NCBI RefSeq assembly: GCF_015330165.1
Contig: NZ_JADDXT010000002.1
Location: 3,313,646-3,377,645 of the forward strand
Direction of reading: 5' to 3'
Source of the DNA: Zobellia roscoffensis
Lineage (GTDB): Bacteria; Bacteroidota; Bacteroidia; Flavobacteriales; Flavobacteriaceae
Length of the DNA stretch: 64,000 bases
Part shown: one piece after another, positions 26,202-34,797 of the stretch
Layout of the letters: the number at the start of each line of letters is the position of its first letter
How positions within the stretch are numbered: position 1 is the first letter of the stretch
The notes under the pieces: generated by a model
The model's input: the letters and a program-made list of their open reading frames with translations, nothing else
Told to the model about the DNA's origin: nothing
Databases searched by the model: none
Position numbers and translations under genes: made by a program

Positions 26202-27218
26202 ATGGTAAAACTTAGTATTGAAAAGAACTCAAAGAAGCCTAAATATCTTCTGCTTGCAGATAGTATTACTTCGCAAATTGAACAAAAGCAATTAGTTCTT
26301 GATGAAAGGTTACCATCAGTAAACAAGCTCTCCGCTCATTTTAACTTTAGTCGTGAAACAGTTTTTAAAGCATTAAACTACCTAAGCGAAAAGGGAATTG
26401 TTAGGGCAGTGGACAAGATTGGTTATTTTGTGAACGACCTTTCTGTAGAAACGGAGTTTAAGGTGTTTTTCTTGTTGGATAAGTTTACACCCTTTAAGGA
26501 AGATTTATATAATTCACTTATTTCAAGCTTAGGTGAAAATGTAAAGGTCCGCTTATATTTTCATCACCAAAACATTGAACTTTTTGCGTCTCTGATTTTA
26601 GATAATCTCAAAAATTACACACATTTTGTAGTTACAACATACATAGAGGATTCAAAATCGGTACAGAAAGTGCTCAATAAAATACCACCTGAAAAATTGA
26701 TTATTCTGGATAAATATGAGCCTAATGTCAATGATGGTTGTGGTATGGTTTTTCAAGATTTTGAGAATGACATTCTTAATCTACTAAAGGAAAATATTGA
26801 TTTAGTCAATAAATACGATAGGTTGGTACTTTTCAATCGTAAAAATGCGCCACACGGCGATTTTGTTCAAAAAGGTTTTGAACGATTTAGTGCGCAATAC
26901 AATTTTAAGAGCGAGGTGTATTATAACTTTTCTCCGGACTACTTTGAAAAAGGAACGCTTTACATCACTATTGATGCTTATGATAGAGATATGGTGGAGA
27001 TTATAAAATTGGCTCGTAAATCTGAATGGGAACTGGGTATAGAGATTGGGCTAATTAGTTACAATGATACCAGTACTAAAGAGATTTTAGCCGGAGGTAT
27101 ATCAGTAATCAGTACCGATTTTAAGAAAATGGGAGAGGAGGCTGCCAAAATGATTTTGGAAGGCAGACGAGAACATAAAAGCAATGAAACCAAATTGATT
27201 CTAAGAAATTCGCTCTAA
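26202..27218 (+). CDS. GntR-type transcriptional regulator with LacI-like sugar-sensing domain
   Basis: The 338-residue cytoplasmic protein starts with a GntR winged helix-turn-helix (about residues 10-80, with RLPSVNKLSAHFNFSRETVFKALNYLSEKG). Residues about 90-335 resemble a periplasmic-binding-protein (LacI-type) sensor, with EILAGGISVISTDFKKMGEEAAKMILEG near the end. Hybrid regulators of this type bind a mono- or disaccharide and release or bind DNA. It is the only gene on the plus strand and is divergent from susC, so it is the likely local regulator of the locus. The tandem elements at 25881-25900 and 31634-31653 are its candidate sites. Its ligand is unknown. Confidence 0.9.
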   Translation: MVKLSIEKNSKKPKYLLLADSITSQIEQKQLVLDERLPSVNKLSAHFNFSRETVFKALNYLSEKGIVRAVDKIGYFVNDLSVETEFKVFFLLDKFTPFKEDLYNSLISSLGENVKVRLYFHHQNIELFASLILDNLKNYTHFVVTTYIEDSKSVQKVLNKIPPEKLIILDKYEPNVNDGCGMVFQDFENDILNLLKENIDLVNKYDRLVLFNRKNAPHGDFVQKGFERFSAQYNFKSEVYYNFSPDYFEKGTLYITIDAYDRDMVEIIKLARKSEWELGIEIGLISYNDTSTKEILAGGISVISTDFKKMGEEAAKMILEGRREHKSNETKLILRNSL

Positions 27219-27226
27219 AATATCAA

Positions 27227-28669
27227 TTACATCACCTGTACAAAAACCTTCTTTCGCTGTACAGCATAATACCAAAATAGCAACGAAATCAATATAGTAA
27301 GAATGGCTCCCCCTATATAGGCCACGTTATTTTCTAATTCAAAGCCTTCTGGTGCTATGAGAATGTATGTAGAGCATACCATAGTCATGAAAATTGCTGG
27401 AAGGAGAGTTATCCAATACAATTTGTTTTCATAAATAAGATATGCGGTAATCGTCCATAGAACTACTGTTGCTAGGGTTTGATTACTCCAGGCGAAATAC
27501 CTCCAGATTATTCCAAAATCCATCTGGGTAAGTGCAAAAGCGACTATAAACAAAGGAATGCTGATATAAAGTCGGTTTTTTATTTTCTTTTGGTCGGTCT
27601 TAAAAATATCGGACAAAATTAATCGTGCCGAACGAAATGCGGTATCTCCTGATGTAATTGGGGCAGCAACAATTCCCAATAATGCTAAAACACCTCCTAT
27701 TTTACCGAGCATGTTCAACGATATTTCATTCGCAGCCCATGCTGCGTTATTCCCATTGGCCAACATGGCATCGTTAAGACCTCCCACATTACCAAAAAAC
27801 GTCATGGCTGCAGCGGCCCATATTAGAGCTACAACACCTTCGGTAATCATGGTTCCAAAGAAAATTTTTCGCCCTAACTTTTCATTTTGCATACATCGGG
27901 CCATTAAAGGAGATTGCGTAGCATGAAAACCTGAAATAGCACCACAGGCAATCGTCACGAAAAGAATGGGAAAGAGTGGTGTAGCTTCCGGGTCAGACGT
28001 CATATTCACTAAATTTGCCGGTACCAATTCCGGAATGTGATAATCTCCAAAAAAGAGGGCAATGACCAACCCCAATGCCATTAATAGCATGGCAATCCCA
28101 AAAATAGGATACAATTTTCCTATCATTTTGTCTATTGGGAGTAGGGTGGATAGAATGTAATATGCTAAAATTATACCTACCCAAATCCAAAGATTCCACA
28201 TGTTTCCGGTCATGCCATCTATAATTTTTGCCGGTCCCATTAGGAAAACGGTCCCCACAAAAATTAATAATATCACCGTGAAAAAACGCATAATATGTTT
28301 CATCTGAGGCCCCAGATAGATGCCCACTATTTCGCTAATACTCAGTCCATCATGCCGAACGGAGAGCATACCGGAAAAGTAATCATGAACGGCTCCGGCA
28401 AAGATACTTCCCAGGACAATCCACAGAAAAGCTGCAGGTCCGAACATGGCTCCCGCAATAGCACCAAAGATGGGCCCTAGTCCGGCAATATTTAAAAATT
28501 GGATAAGAAATATTCGCCAAGCGGGTAGGGGCATAAAATCAATATCATCCCGTAAACGAATTGCAGGGGTTTCCTTTTCCGTGTCGATTCCGAAAATACG
28601 TTCTACCAGTTTGCCATAGGTATAATAACCCAGTATAAGTACAAGAACAGAAATAATGAAGGAAATCAT
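27227..28669 (-). CDS. cstA: Carbon starvation protein CstA-family transporter
   Basis: The 480-residue protein consists of 12-14 transmembrane helices with the CstA pattern: PLPAWRIFLIQFLNIAGLGPI near residue 50, GAVHDYFSGMLSVRHDGLSI, and GFHATQSPLMARCM in the middle. CstA proteins import peptides or pyruvate in other bacteria. This is shorter than the enterobacterial protein, as is common in Bacteroidota. It ends 8 bp from the convergent regulator gene and lies 24 bp after the FMN-motif gene, so it forms the third gene of the redox unit. What it transports in this setting is uncertain; a small product of sugar oxidation is a speculative option. Confidence 0.92.
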   Translation of the reverse strand: MISFIISVLVLILGYYTYGKLVERIFGIDTEKETPAIRLRDDIDFMPLPAWRIFLIQFLNIAGLGPIFGAIAGAMFGPAAFLWIVLGSIFAGAVHDYFSGMLSVRHDGLSISEIVGIYLGPQMKHIMRFFTVILLIFVGTVFLMGPAKIIDGMTGNMWNLWIWVGIILAYYILSTLLPIDKMIGKLYPIFGIAMLLMALGLVIALFFGDYHIPELVPANLVNMTSDPEATPLFPILFVTIACGAISGFHATQSPLMARCMQNEKLGRKIFFGTMITEGVVALIWAAAAMTFFGNVGGLNDAMLANGNNAAWAANEISLNMLGKIGGVLALLGIVAAPITSGDTAFRSARLILSDIFKTDQKKIKNRLYISIPLFIVAFALTQMDFGIIWRYFAWSNQTLATVVLWTITAYLIYENKLYWITLLPAIFMTMVCSTYILIAPEGFELENNVAYIGGAILTILISLLFWYYAVQRKKVFVQVM

Positions 28670-28693
28670 AAGGAGTAGATTTTAAACGGCAGA

Positions 28694-29812
28694 TTAGCTA
28701 TTATCCTCTAAAAATTGAACTACAAGATAAGAATTCTTCTCTTTGCTAGAGTCGGCAAAGGCACGTAGATTCTTGAGAATTTCGGAAGAAATTTTCGTTT
28801 CATTTTCTAAGTGTGATAAAAAATCTCGTATCTGATTTTTAGTGAGTACACTTAACTGTCCGGAAATGGAGGTCACCGTAGCTTCCGATGCAGTATCTAT
28901 ATGTTGCAATAACAGGCTTCGAGTGTTAATATCAATATAGGGTAAAGCATCCCAAAAGGGTTGCATTTTGTTCGGTTCTTTGGAAAAGGAGTCCGCTAAA
29001 TTTTTGATGATATACGAGCGCACCAGTGGAATACCCGATTTAAAAAGCGTTGATATTCTTGAAAAATTGGTGTCATATTGATTTTTGGTCAGATTTTCAA
29101 GAGCGTACATTTGATAATTGGTATGCTCACTATTCAACATACGAATCCACATTTGCTCGGTCTGTTGTGCAACGGTAAATGCTTTTATTTGGTCTTTAAT
29201 ATCACCATGCACCAGGTGCCAGGCTACATAACAGGAGTAAAGGGCACCGGAAACAACAGATTCTTTTACCTCTTTTATAGTGGCACCGGACAAAGCATCT
29301 ACGCCTTCTATTGTTGAAGGCTTCGGTTTTGTGACCAGCTCATCTATAGCCCTTCTTTTTAAAATGGAATTGTGGTCTTTCAGCAGTTCATGCAGCTTCC
29401 AGTAGTCCGAGAACAAAAATTCGTCATGGTCATGTTTGGTCAACGGTTCTTCGCTAGATCGGTCAAAACCGGCGTAATCGCCCAAAAGCGTCCAATACAA
29501 AGTAATATGCATCAGTCTACAATCGCCATCGGCACAAACTGGCGTAATAATATTTGAGGAATACAGCACTGGTGCATCCGAATTATCTCGGAAAATATTT
29601 ACTTTTTGAGCACCTACGGAATCCACAATAATTTCCATTGGGGTTTCTGATCTATTTAGAATAGTGCCTTGTTTCCAATTCAATACAAAAAACTCCGGAC
29701 TTTTATCTAAAACTGTTTTTTTCGAACTATTAGGAAAAGCAACAGCCGACCCAAACTGAGCTTCACAAAGATGGGTTAGAAGTAAAAGGATGCCTAATGC
29801 AAGTCTTCTCAT
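28694..29812 (-). CDS. Secreted protein with FMN-attachment-like SGAT motif and helical repeats
   Basis: The protein has 372 residues, with a signal peptide ending CEAQ near residue 19. The segment GVDALSGATIKEV contains Ser175-Gly-Ala-Thr178. This is the DxxSGAT pattern of FMN_bind domains (as in NqrC/RnfG), where the Thr is covalently flavinylated by ApbE. Before it is a short CADGDC cysteine pair; after it come HEAT-like helical repeats (residues about 225-370). Its start overlaps the stop of the secreted FAD oxidoreductase in an ATGA, so the two are translationally coupled and probably made in matching amounts. I infer a periplasmic electron carrier or partner of that enzyme. I have not recognised a named family for the whole protein, and the motif match is limited to one segment. 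Confidence 0.7.
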   Translation of the reverse strand: MRRLALGILLLLTHLCEAQFGSAVAFPNSSKKTVLDKSPEFFVLNWKQGTILNRSETPMEIIVDSVGAQKVNIFRDNSDAPVLYSSNIITPVCADGDCRLMHITLYWTLLGDYAGFDRSSEEPLTKHDHDEFLFSDYWKLHELLKDHNSILKRRAIDELVTKPKPSTIEGVDALSGATIKEVKESVVSGALYSCYVAWHLVHGDIKDQIKAFTVAQQTEQMWIRMLNSEHTNYQMYALENLTKNQYDTNFSRISTLFKSGIPLVRSYIIKNLADSFSKEPNKMQPFWDALPYIDINTRSLLLQHIDTASEATVTSISGQLSVLTKNQIRDFLSHLENETKISSEILKNLRAFADSSKEKNSYLVVQFLEDNS

Positions 29813-31602
29813 TTTTTAGACGTAGGAATCTTTTCGTATTTCTGTTCTTCTATTAAATCTAGATATTCCTGTAAATAACCTGTGTAAATTTCACGTGGCA
29901 TAACCTCGTATTTTTTACAAAGGGAAGCCGCATAACCAACGGCAGCACCCATTTGCCCGGTAGTAAGCATAACACGTGGCCCACCGAGTCCCGCGTGGGA
30001 GCAGCTGAAATTACGACCGGCCATAAAAAGGTTGCTAATGTTTTTAGAATACAGGCTTCTGTACGGAATGTAATATTGCGGACCTCTATAAAATAAAGCT
30101 TCCGAAATGAAATCTGGATTTTTCTCGTCCTCTAATACCGTTTGGTAATGAACGTCTACCGCTCTTTTCTCGATAACGACGCCATCGGGAAATTTACGTC
30201 CTTCTTTAGCATCGTTAAAGGTAAAAATATGGTCTCCTACCAATCTTCTCGATTCCCGTTTTCCAACCAAGTACGAAACCCACTCCAATTTTCGGTTCTT
30301 GTTTACCTCGTCTTTTTTGGCATTGGAAAATGAACCATAAATGGCACGTAGCATGTGGTCGCGTATTTCTTCGGCATCGTCAATTTGGCTCAGGTCGTTT
30401 CTACTGAACTCCCATTGCCATTCGCCATTAACTTCTGCATAATCCTTTGATACCGGCATGGCCCAAGGTACCTCTGGAAAACTCTGCGGACTATCCGTGT
30501 CTTTAGATCCCCAAAGAACTGAAGAACCCATAACGGCATTATCCGCTTCTTTTGGACTCCATAATTCACCGTGCTCTTCCCAATATTCTCCGTAGGTATC
30601 TACGCTTTCACGTCCATATGAGAATTCCGCACCAGCCCAAAAACCTATCCAGCCATCACCTGTAGAGTCTACAAAATAGGTCGCTGTAAACCGTTTTCTT
30701 TCCCCTGTAAACGTTTGTCTGGCATCTACATATTTTACACTGTTTTCTTCCGAAATAGCATCATAAGCACGCCAGTTTAGGAATAAATCTATATTATCAT
30801 AGCTCTTAACATTTTCGTCCCTTTTTTGCTGGTCCAGTTTAGATTCTGCCGAACCGTTAGGGTAGTGCTTGGTGTCTATTTTTTTAAGGATACGCTCAAA
30901 ATTGCCATAAATACCTTCGGTATGAACACGTATCTCTTCACTGGCGTTACCCCCTAAAACTGGGCGATCATGAATCAATGCCACCTTTAAACCTTGTTCT
31001 GCACCGGCTATTGCTGCAGCGCAGCCTGCCAATCCTCCGCCTACAACCACTAAATCATAGGTTTTTAATTCCTCTGGTGCATTTGGTTCCGCAGCTAGTT
31101 CTTGACGCCAAGCCGCTAACTTTTTTGGAGATGATGGAGGTGTTGTTTTGTTGGTAGAAAAATAAACGGCATCACAGCGGCCGTTAAAACCTGTAAGGTC
31201 AACTAACTCTATATGTGTTTCGTTTTTCTTATTGATTTTTGTTTCGCCTGCATATTGCCAGCCCCAACCGGAACGTGTACCCAATACCGTATCTAATACG
31301 GCCTCGTTCACTTTTAACTGAAATTTTCCAGGAGCTTCCCATTCACCTGGAACCCAGTTCATAGTGCGCACCCAAATATGGTACGAACCGGATTTATTGA
31401 AATTAACTTTTGTAGAAGCATTTTTTACCGGTTTTCCCATACCATGTGCATTCAGATAAGGAGAACCCATTTGCTCAACGAATTGTGGGTCTACAAGCCA
31501 ACCACCCGGATTATCAAAGCTTTCGGCTTCAACGAGTACGTCTTGAGCGAACAAAGAAATTGAACTAAAGAGGAGTAGGGTAACAATCAGTAACTTTTTC
31601 AT
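29809..31602 (-). CDS. Secreted FAD-dependent oxidoreductase (FAD_oxidored type) with N-terminal binding domain
   Basis: I start at the ATG at 31602 (597 residues); an ATG three codons upstream is also possible. A signal peptide ends LFAQ. Residues about 20-150 form a golvesin/CBM-like beta-sandwich (VEAESFDNPGGW, later FNGRCDAVYFSTN). The FAD domain starts at GGGLAG (188-193), followed by HDRPVLGGNASEEIRVH, YFVDSTGDGWIG and NLFMAGRNFSCSH with RVMLTTGQMGAAVG, all typical of PF12831. It is homologous to the cytoplasmic protein at 16752 but exported, so it probably oxidises a sugar or oligosaccharide in the periplasm. It is the first gene of a three-gene unit with the SGAT protein and CstA. FAD loading before export would require an unusual route, since the signal peptide is Sec-like with no twin-arginine. 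Confidence 0.85.
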   Translation of the reverse strand: MKKLLIVTLLLFSSISLFAQDVLVEAESFDNPGGWLVDPQFVEQMGSPYLNAHGMGKPVKNASTKVNFNKSGSYHIWVRTMNWVPGEWEAPGKFQLKVNEAVLDTVLGTRSGWGWQYAGETKINKKNETHIELVDLTGFNGRCDAVYFSTNKTTPPSSPKKLAAWRQELAAEPNAPEELKTYDLVVVGGGLAGCAAAIAGAEQGLKVALIHDRPVLGGNASEEIRVHTEGIYGNFERILKKIDTKHYPNGSAESKLDQQKRDENVKSYDNIDLFLNWRAYDAISEENSVKYVDARQTFTGERKRFTATYFVDSTGDGWIGFWAGAEFSYGRESVDTYGEYWEEHGELWSPKEADNAVMGSSVLWGSKDTDSPQSFPEVPWAMPVSKDYAEVNGEWQWEFSRNDLSQIDDAEEIRDHMLRAIYGSFSNAKKDEVNKNRKLEWVSYLVGKRESRRLVGDHIFTFNDAKEGRKFPDGVVIEKRAVDVHYQTVLEDEKNPDFISEALFYRGPQYYIPYRSLYSKNISNLFMAGRNFSCSHAGLGGPRVMLTTGQMGAAVGYAASLCKKYEVMPREIYTGYLQEYLDLIEEQKYEKIPTSKK

Positions 31603-31633
31603 AAGTGGCATGGAATAGAAATAGTGAAAATAA

Positions 31634-31653
31634 AACTAGTATGGTCTAGTATG
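31634..31653 (-). promoter_or_regulatory. Second tandem CTAGT operator-like element, upstream of the FAD oxidoreductase
   Basis: AACTAGTATG followed by GTCTAGTATG repeats the arrangement seen at susC: two 10-bp units with CTAGT-x-TG in the same phase. Sixteen of 20 bases match the susC copy. It lies 31 bp before the gene start and 7 bp from a TATATTTA -7-like element. Together with the susC site it suggests shared regulation. Confidence 0.65.
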
Positions 31654-31660
31654 GTTTTGG

Positions 31661-31668
31661 TAAATATA
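31661..31668 (-). promoter_or_regulatory. Candidate -7 promoter element of the FAD/SGAT/CstA unit
   Basis: On the minus strand the octamer is TATATTTA, one base off TAnnTTTG. A -33 TTTG at the right distance is not present, so the promoter is weakly supported by itself and rests mainly on its position relative to the repeat and the upstream terminator. Confidence 0.4.
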
Positions 31669-31796
31669 TAAAATTATTTTTAATCTAATAATCTAGCGTG
31701 AAATAAGTGATGTTAATATTATTTGTAGGGTAAATATGAAGATTTGATATAATGGAGATTTTCAATTTATATAGTAAAGCACAAATAAATAGATAT

Positions 31797-31829
31797 AAAA
31801 AAATCCCCGAAGTCATGCTCCGAGGATTT
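31797..31829 (-). terminator. Rho-independent terminator after the GH2 gene
   Basis: On the minus strand, AAATCCTCGG pairs with CGGGGATTT with one internal mismatch, followed directly by a run of seven T. The hairpin starts 24 bp after the GH2 stop codon. It separates the large right-hand gene run from the FAD/SGAT/CstA unit, which then needs its own promoter. Confidence 0.85.
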
Positions 31830-31852
31830 CTTAATGGATGAAATTAGATTAT

Positions 31853-34777
31853 CTAATGCCACTCACTTAGCACAAAACTGTTAAGCCAAACTGCTTTTTG
31901 GTCTGTTCCTTTAAAAATGAATTGAATGTTATTTTTTCCATCGGATTCAAAATATATCTCGGTGGGTTGAAACGGCGAAGTTTGCATGGTCTCGCCCTCG
32001 GTAACGGTAACGTTCGATAGGGTAGAGGTTCCATTGGCATCTGAAATAGTCACATCTAGCTCTTTGGTATACGGAATTTTGTAAATTCTATAAGTAGCCA
32101 TTTTTTCTTGATTGGGGTCCATACTATCTGTATTGGTTCTTGGTGCATGATGAACCGTATTCAATTTATATTTTCCTTTTTTCAAACCAGAAAATCTTAA
32201 GGTCAGCCCCTCTTTTGAAACCCCTAAAACCCCTTCGCCATGGGCAAAGCCATATTTACCTATGACGTTGATTTCGCCCAACCAGCGTGTAGAGCTGGCA
32301 TCGCCATTACTTTGAACAGTAGCGGAAAAACCACCAAGTTCTTCAAATTGTTTGGTAGAGGCAGCATTATCTTTTCCATTCCACGGAATCCAATCAAACT
32401 GCACCAATTGTTCTTCTCCACCTAAATCTACCCGAATGCTCTCAAAATCATGAATAGGTTCGGCAGTAGAAGCAATCATGTCAAAATTCGCTTTTTCGGT
32501 GGTAACTGTTTCAGTTACTGATTTAAGTCCCTTTGCCTTTGCTGTGATGGTTATCTGCCCAGGAGAGTTTCCTGCACGAATCAAAACAGGAGCTACTCCA
32601 TATTCCGTTTGCATAGGGTTGGAGCCAATACCTTCCTTGTCTCCAATTATTTCGGCATCACCCTTTACTGAGAATTCTACAGCTACATCTGCATCACCAA
32701 GCAAGATGCCATTTTTGTCCACTATTTTGGCATATGCCACCAGAATATCAGAACCATCGGCAACGAACTTACGTCCTTCCATATCTGGCTCTAGGATGAT
32801 TCTATAAGCTTCTTCCGGAGTTTTTGTAGTTTTGGAAACGACAATTTTACCATCTAACAATCCGTTGGCGGTCAGTGTTCCTTTTTCATATTTTGAAATG
32901 GAAAATACAAATGGTGCGTGTTTTAAATATTTGTACTTATCCGCTCGCGAAGGATGTTCCTCGGCAATTGTTTTACCGTTTACTTTGAGCTGTACTTTTT
33001 CCGAATTACTAAAAATCACCACTTCTTTTGTGTCTTCATTCCAATCGGACGCAATATGTAAGTAGGGGTAATCCGTTAGTTCAGCTGGGTACCAAGCCAA
33101 GTTTTCCTCAGGTCTAGGATAGCGAAAAGCCGTCATGAAACCACCTCTACTTCTATTTTTAGGTGTTTTAGTAGGGTGAAAAGTATAGTAGGCATGGGCC
33201 GTCCACGAAATAAGTCCCAGTTTCATCGGGTCGTTCATGTATTCATTAACGGCTTCCGGACCGCGACGGCCTTCCATGGCAACCATAGGCTCATCTCCGC
33301 TCCAATAATAAGGGCCGTACACCATTTGACCATAAATATCGGTCAAGCCGGAAGTCTGCCAGCCTGTCCATCTACTACTTTGTGATGCGGTATACCTAAC
33401 TGGATCTTCCTGTTTGATAACATTATGAGCCCTTGGAACATAACCTCTATGGTTTATACCAGCCCCCCAAATAAAAATGGACGTATGGTTTCTGTGGTTG
33501 CGCACCATTGCTCTGGCGGACTTTTCAAAATTATCGAACCAAGCTTCGTTACCTATTGACATCCACGTAGGGGCTTCTTCATACACCAGCATTCCTAACT
33601 CGTCACAGGCTTCCAACAACGAATTGTCATGCGGATAATGTGCCGTACGAATGACGTTCATTCCCAATTTTTTTAATTGAAGAATATCTTTGTAATGCAG
33701 TGAATTGGGCATGGCATCCCCAATAAAACCATAGTGCTGGTGTAAATTGGTTCCAATAAGTTTTAGAGGTTTTCCGTTGAGAACAATACCGTCATGATTG
33801 TTCATTTCAATCTTACGGAATCCGGTTTTTACCTCTATCTGATCTACTACTTTATCGGCTTCTAAAACCAAAGTATTTACACGGTATTGGTTAGGTTCAT
33901 CTATAGACCAAAGCTTCAAGTTGTCTTCAATACTTCCTATTACATTAAATTGAACATCTGCACCGGAAGCAATGGTTTTTGTCTGCTCCAATTTTAAAAC
34001 GACCAAACCTTTATCATCAACAACCCTATTTATAACCGTAGTTATTTTAGGTTGATTATTTTCGTTCCGAACCGTAGTTTTAATATTAATCGTTGCATTC
34101 ATATTCACCGGATCTACGGTGGGGGTGGTAATGTATTGGCCTGCGTTTTCAGCTTCCCAATTAAAGGTGATATGTAACGGATTGGTTTCAACCAAATACA
34201 CATCACGATACAGACCGGCGAACTTAATATAGTCCATAGGGCCTGGGTCCGGTGGCACGTCTTCGCGCTTGCGGTTATCGGCTAAAACGGTAACTAAATT
34301 TTTTGCACCTCGATTTACAAAATCGGTAATATCAAAATGGAAAGGGGTGTACCCACCAACGGCATGCTGACCTATGTGTTTGCCATTTACCCATACATCC
34401 GTTACTTGGTGAACGCCTTCAAATTCAAGAAACACTTTGCTTTGGGAGTTGTCCGAAACCTCAATTTGTTTTCGGTACCACCCTACTTTTCGCATAAAAG
34501 TATCTTGGTATTTATCATCTTGAACCCCGTTGAGGTCCATAGTAGTAAGTTCCAATCCGTGAGGCACGTTAACTGTTTCCCACTTGGAATCATCCGTATC
34601 CAATTTAAAAAAATCAGCATCTGGATCACCCAAATGGAATTTCCATCCTTGGTTGATATTTAGTTTGGAACGATCTGTTTTTTCAAAGCCTTCTGGTAAA
34701 GTTTTTTGTTGTGCATGAGCTGCTAGATGAAATAGCAGTATAAAAAGCATTGTTTTTACTACTTGTAAAGTACGCAT
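31853..34777 (-). CDS. GH2-family protein lacking the usual acid/base Glu
   Basis: The protein has 974 residues with a signal peptide ending AHAQ. It shows a GH2 jelly roll (NINQGWKFHLGD), Ig-like and TIM-barrel domains, then long C-terminal Ig/invasin-like domains and a malectin-like end (VRVDLGGEEQLVQFDWIPW). The nucleophile position is kept as Glu502 (AMEGRRG). At the acid/base site, where family members have WxxGNE, the sequence reads WGAGINHRG, so the Glu is replaced by Asn442/His443. Either another residue acts as acid, the substrate supplies a good leaving group, or the protein is a non-catalytic binder. It is the last gene of the right-hand run, 20 bp after the cytochrome fusion and before a terminator. 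I see no frameshift or other sign of decay. Confidence 0.88.
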   Translation of the reverse strand: MRTLQVVKTMLFILLFHLAAHAQQKTLPEGFEKTDRSKLNINQGWKFHLGDPDADFFKLDTDDSKWETVNVPHGLELTTMDLNGVQDDKYQDTFMRKVGWYRKQIEVSDNSQSKVFLEFEGVHQVTDVWVNGKHIGQHAVGGYTPFHFDITDFVNRGAKNLVTVLADNRKREDVPPDPGPMDYIKFAGLYRDVYLVETNPLHITFNWEAENAGQYITTPTVDPVNMNATINIKTTVRNENNQPKITTVINRVVDDKGLVVLKLEQTKTIASGADVQFNVIGSIEDNLKLWSIDEPNQYRVNTLVLEADKVVDQIEVKTGFRKIEMNNHDGIVLNGKPLKLIGTNLHQHYGFIGDAMPNSLHYKDILQLKKLGMNVIRTAHYPHDNSLLEACDELGMLVYEEAPTWMSIGNEAWFDNFEKSARAMVRNHRNHTSIFIWGAGINHRGYVPRAHNVIKQEDPVRYTASQSSRWTGWQTSGLTDIYGQMVYGPYYWSGDEPMVAMEGRRGPEAVNEYMNDPMKLGLISWTAHAYYTFHPTKTPKNRSRGGFMTAFRYPRPEENLAWYPAELTDYPYLHIASDWNEDTKEVVIFSNSEKVQLKVNGKTIAEEHPSRADKYKYLKHAPFVFSISKYEKGTLTANGLLDGKIVVSKTTKTPEEAYRIILEPDMEGRKFVADGSDILVAYAKIVDKNGILLGDADVAVEFSVKGDAEIIGDKEGIGSNPMQTEYGVAPVLIRAGNSPGQITITAKAKGLKSVTETVTTEKANFDMIASTAEPIHDFESIRVDLGGEEQLVQFDWIPWNGKDNAASTKQFEELGGFSATVQSNGDASSTRWLGEINVIGKYGFAHGEGVLGVSKEGLTLRFSGLKKGKYKLNTVHHAPRTNTDSMDPNQEKMATYRIYKIPYTKELDVTISDANGTSTLSNVTVTEGETMQTSPFQPTEIYFESDGKNNIQFIFKGTDQKAVWLNSFVLSEWH

Positions 34778-34797
34778 TAACTATAATTTTATTGAAT

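Noticed and set aside
31853..34777. Pseudogene status for the GH2 lacking the acid/base Glu
   Set aside because: The frame is full-length, all domains and the nucleophile are kept and it is flanked by a proper terminator; a specific substitution is a better reading.
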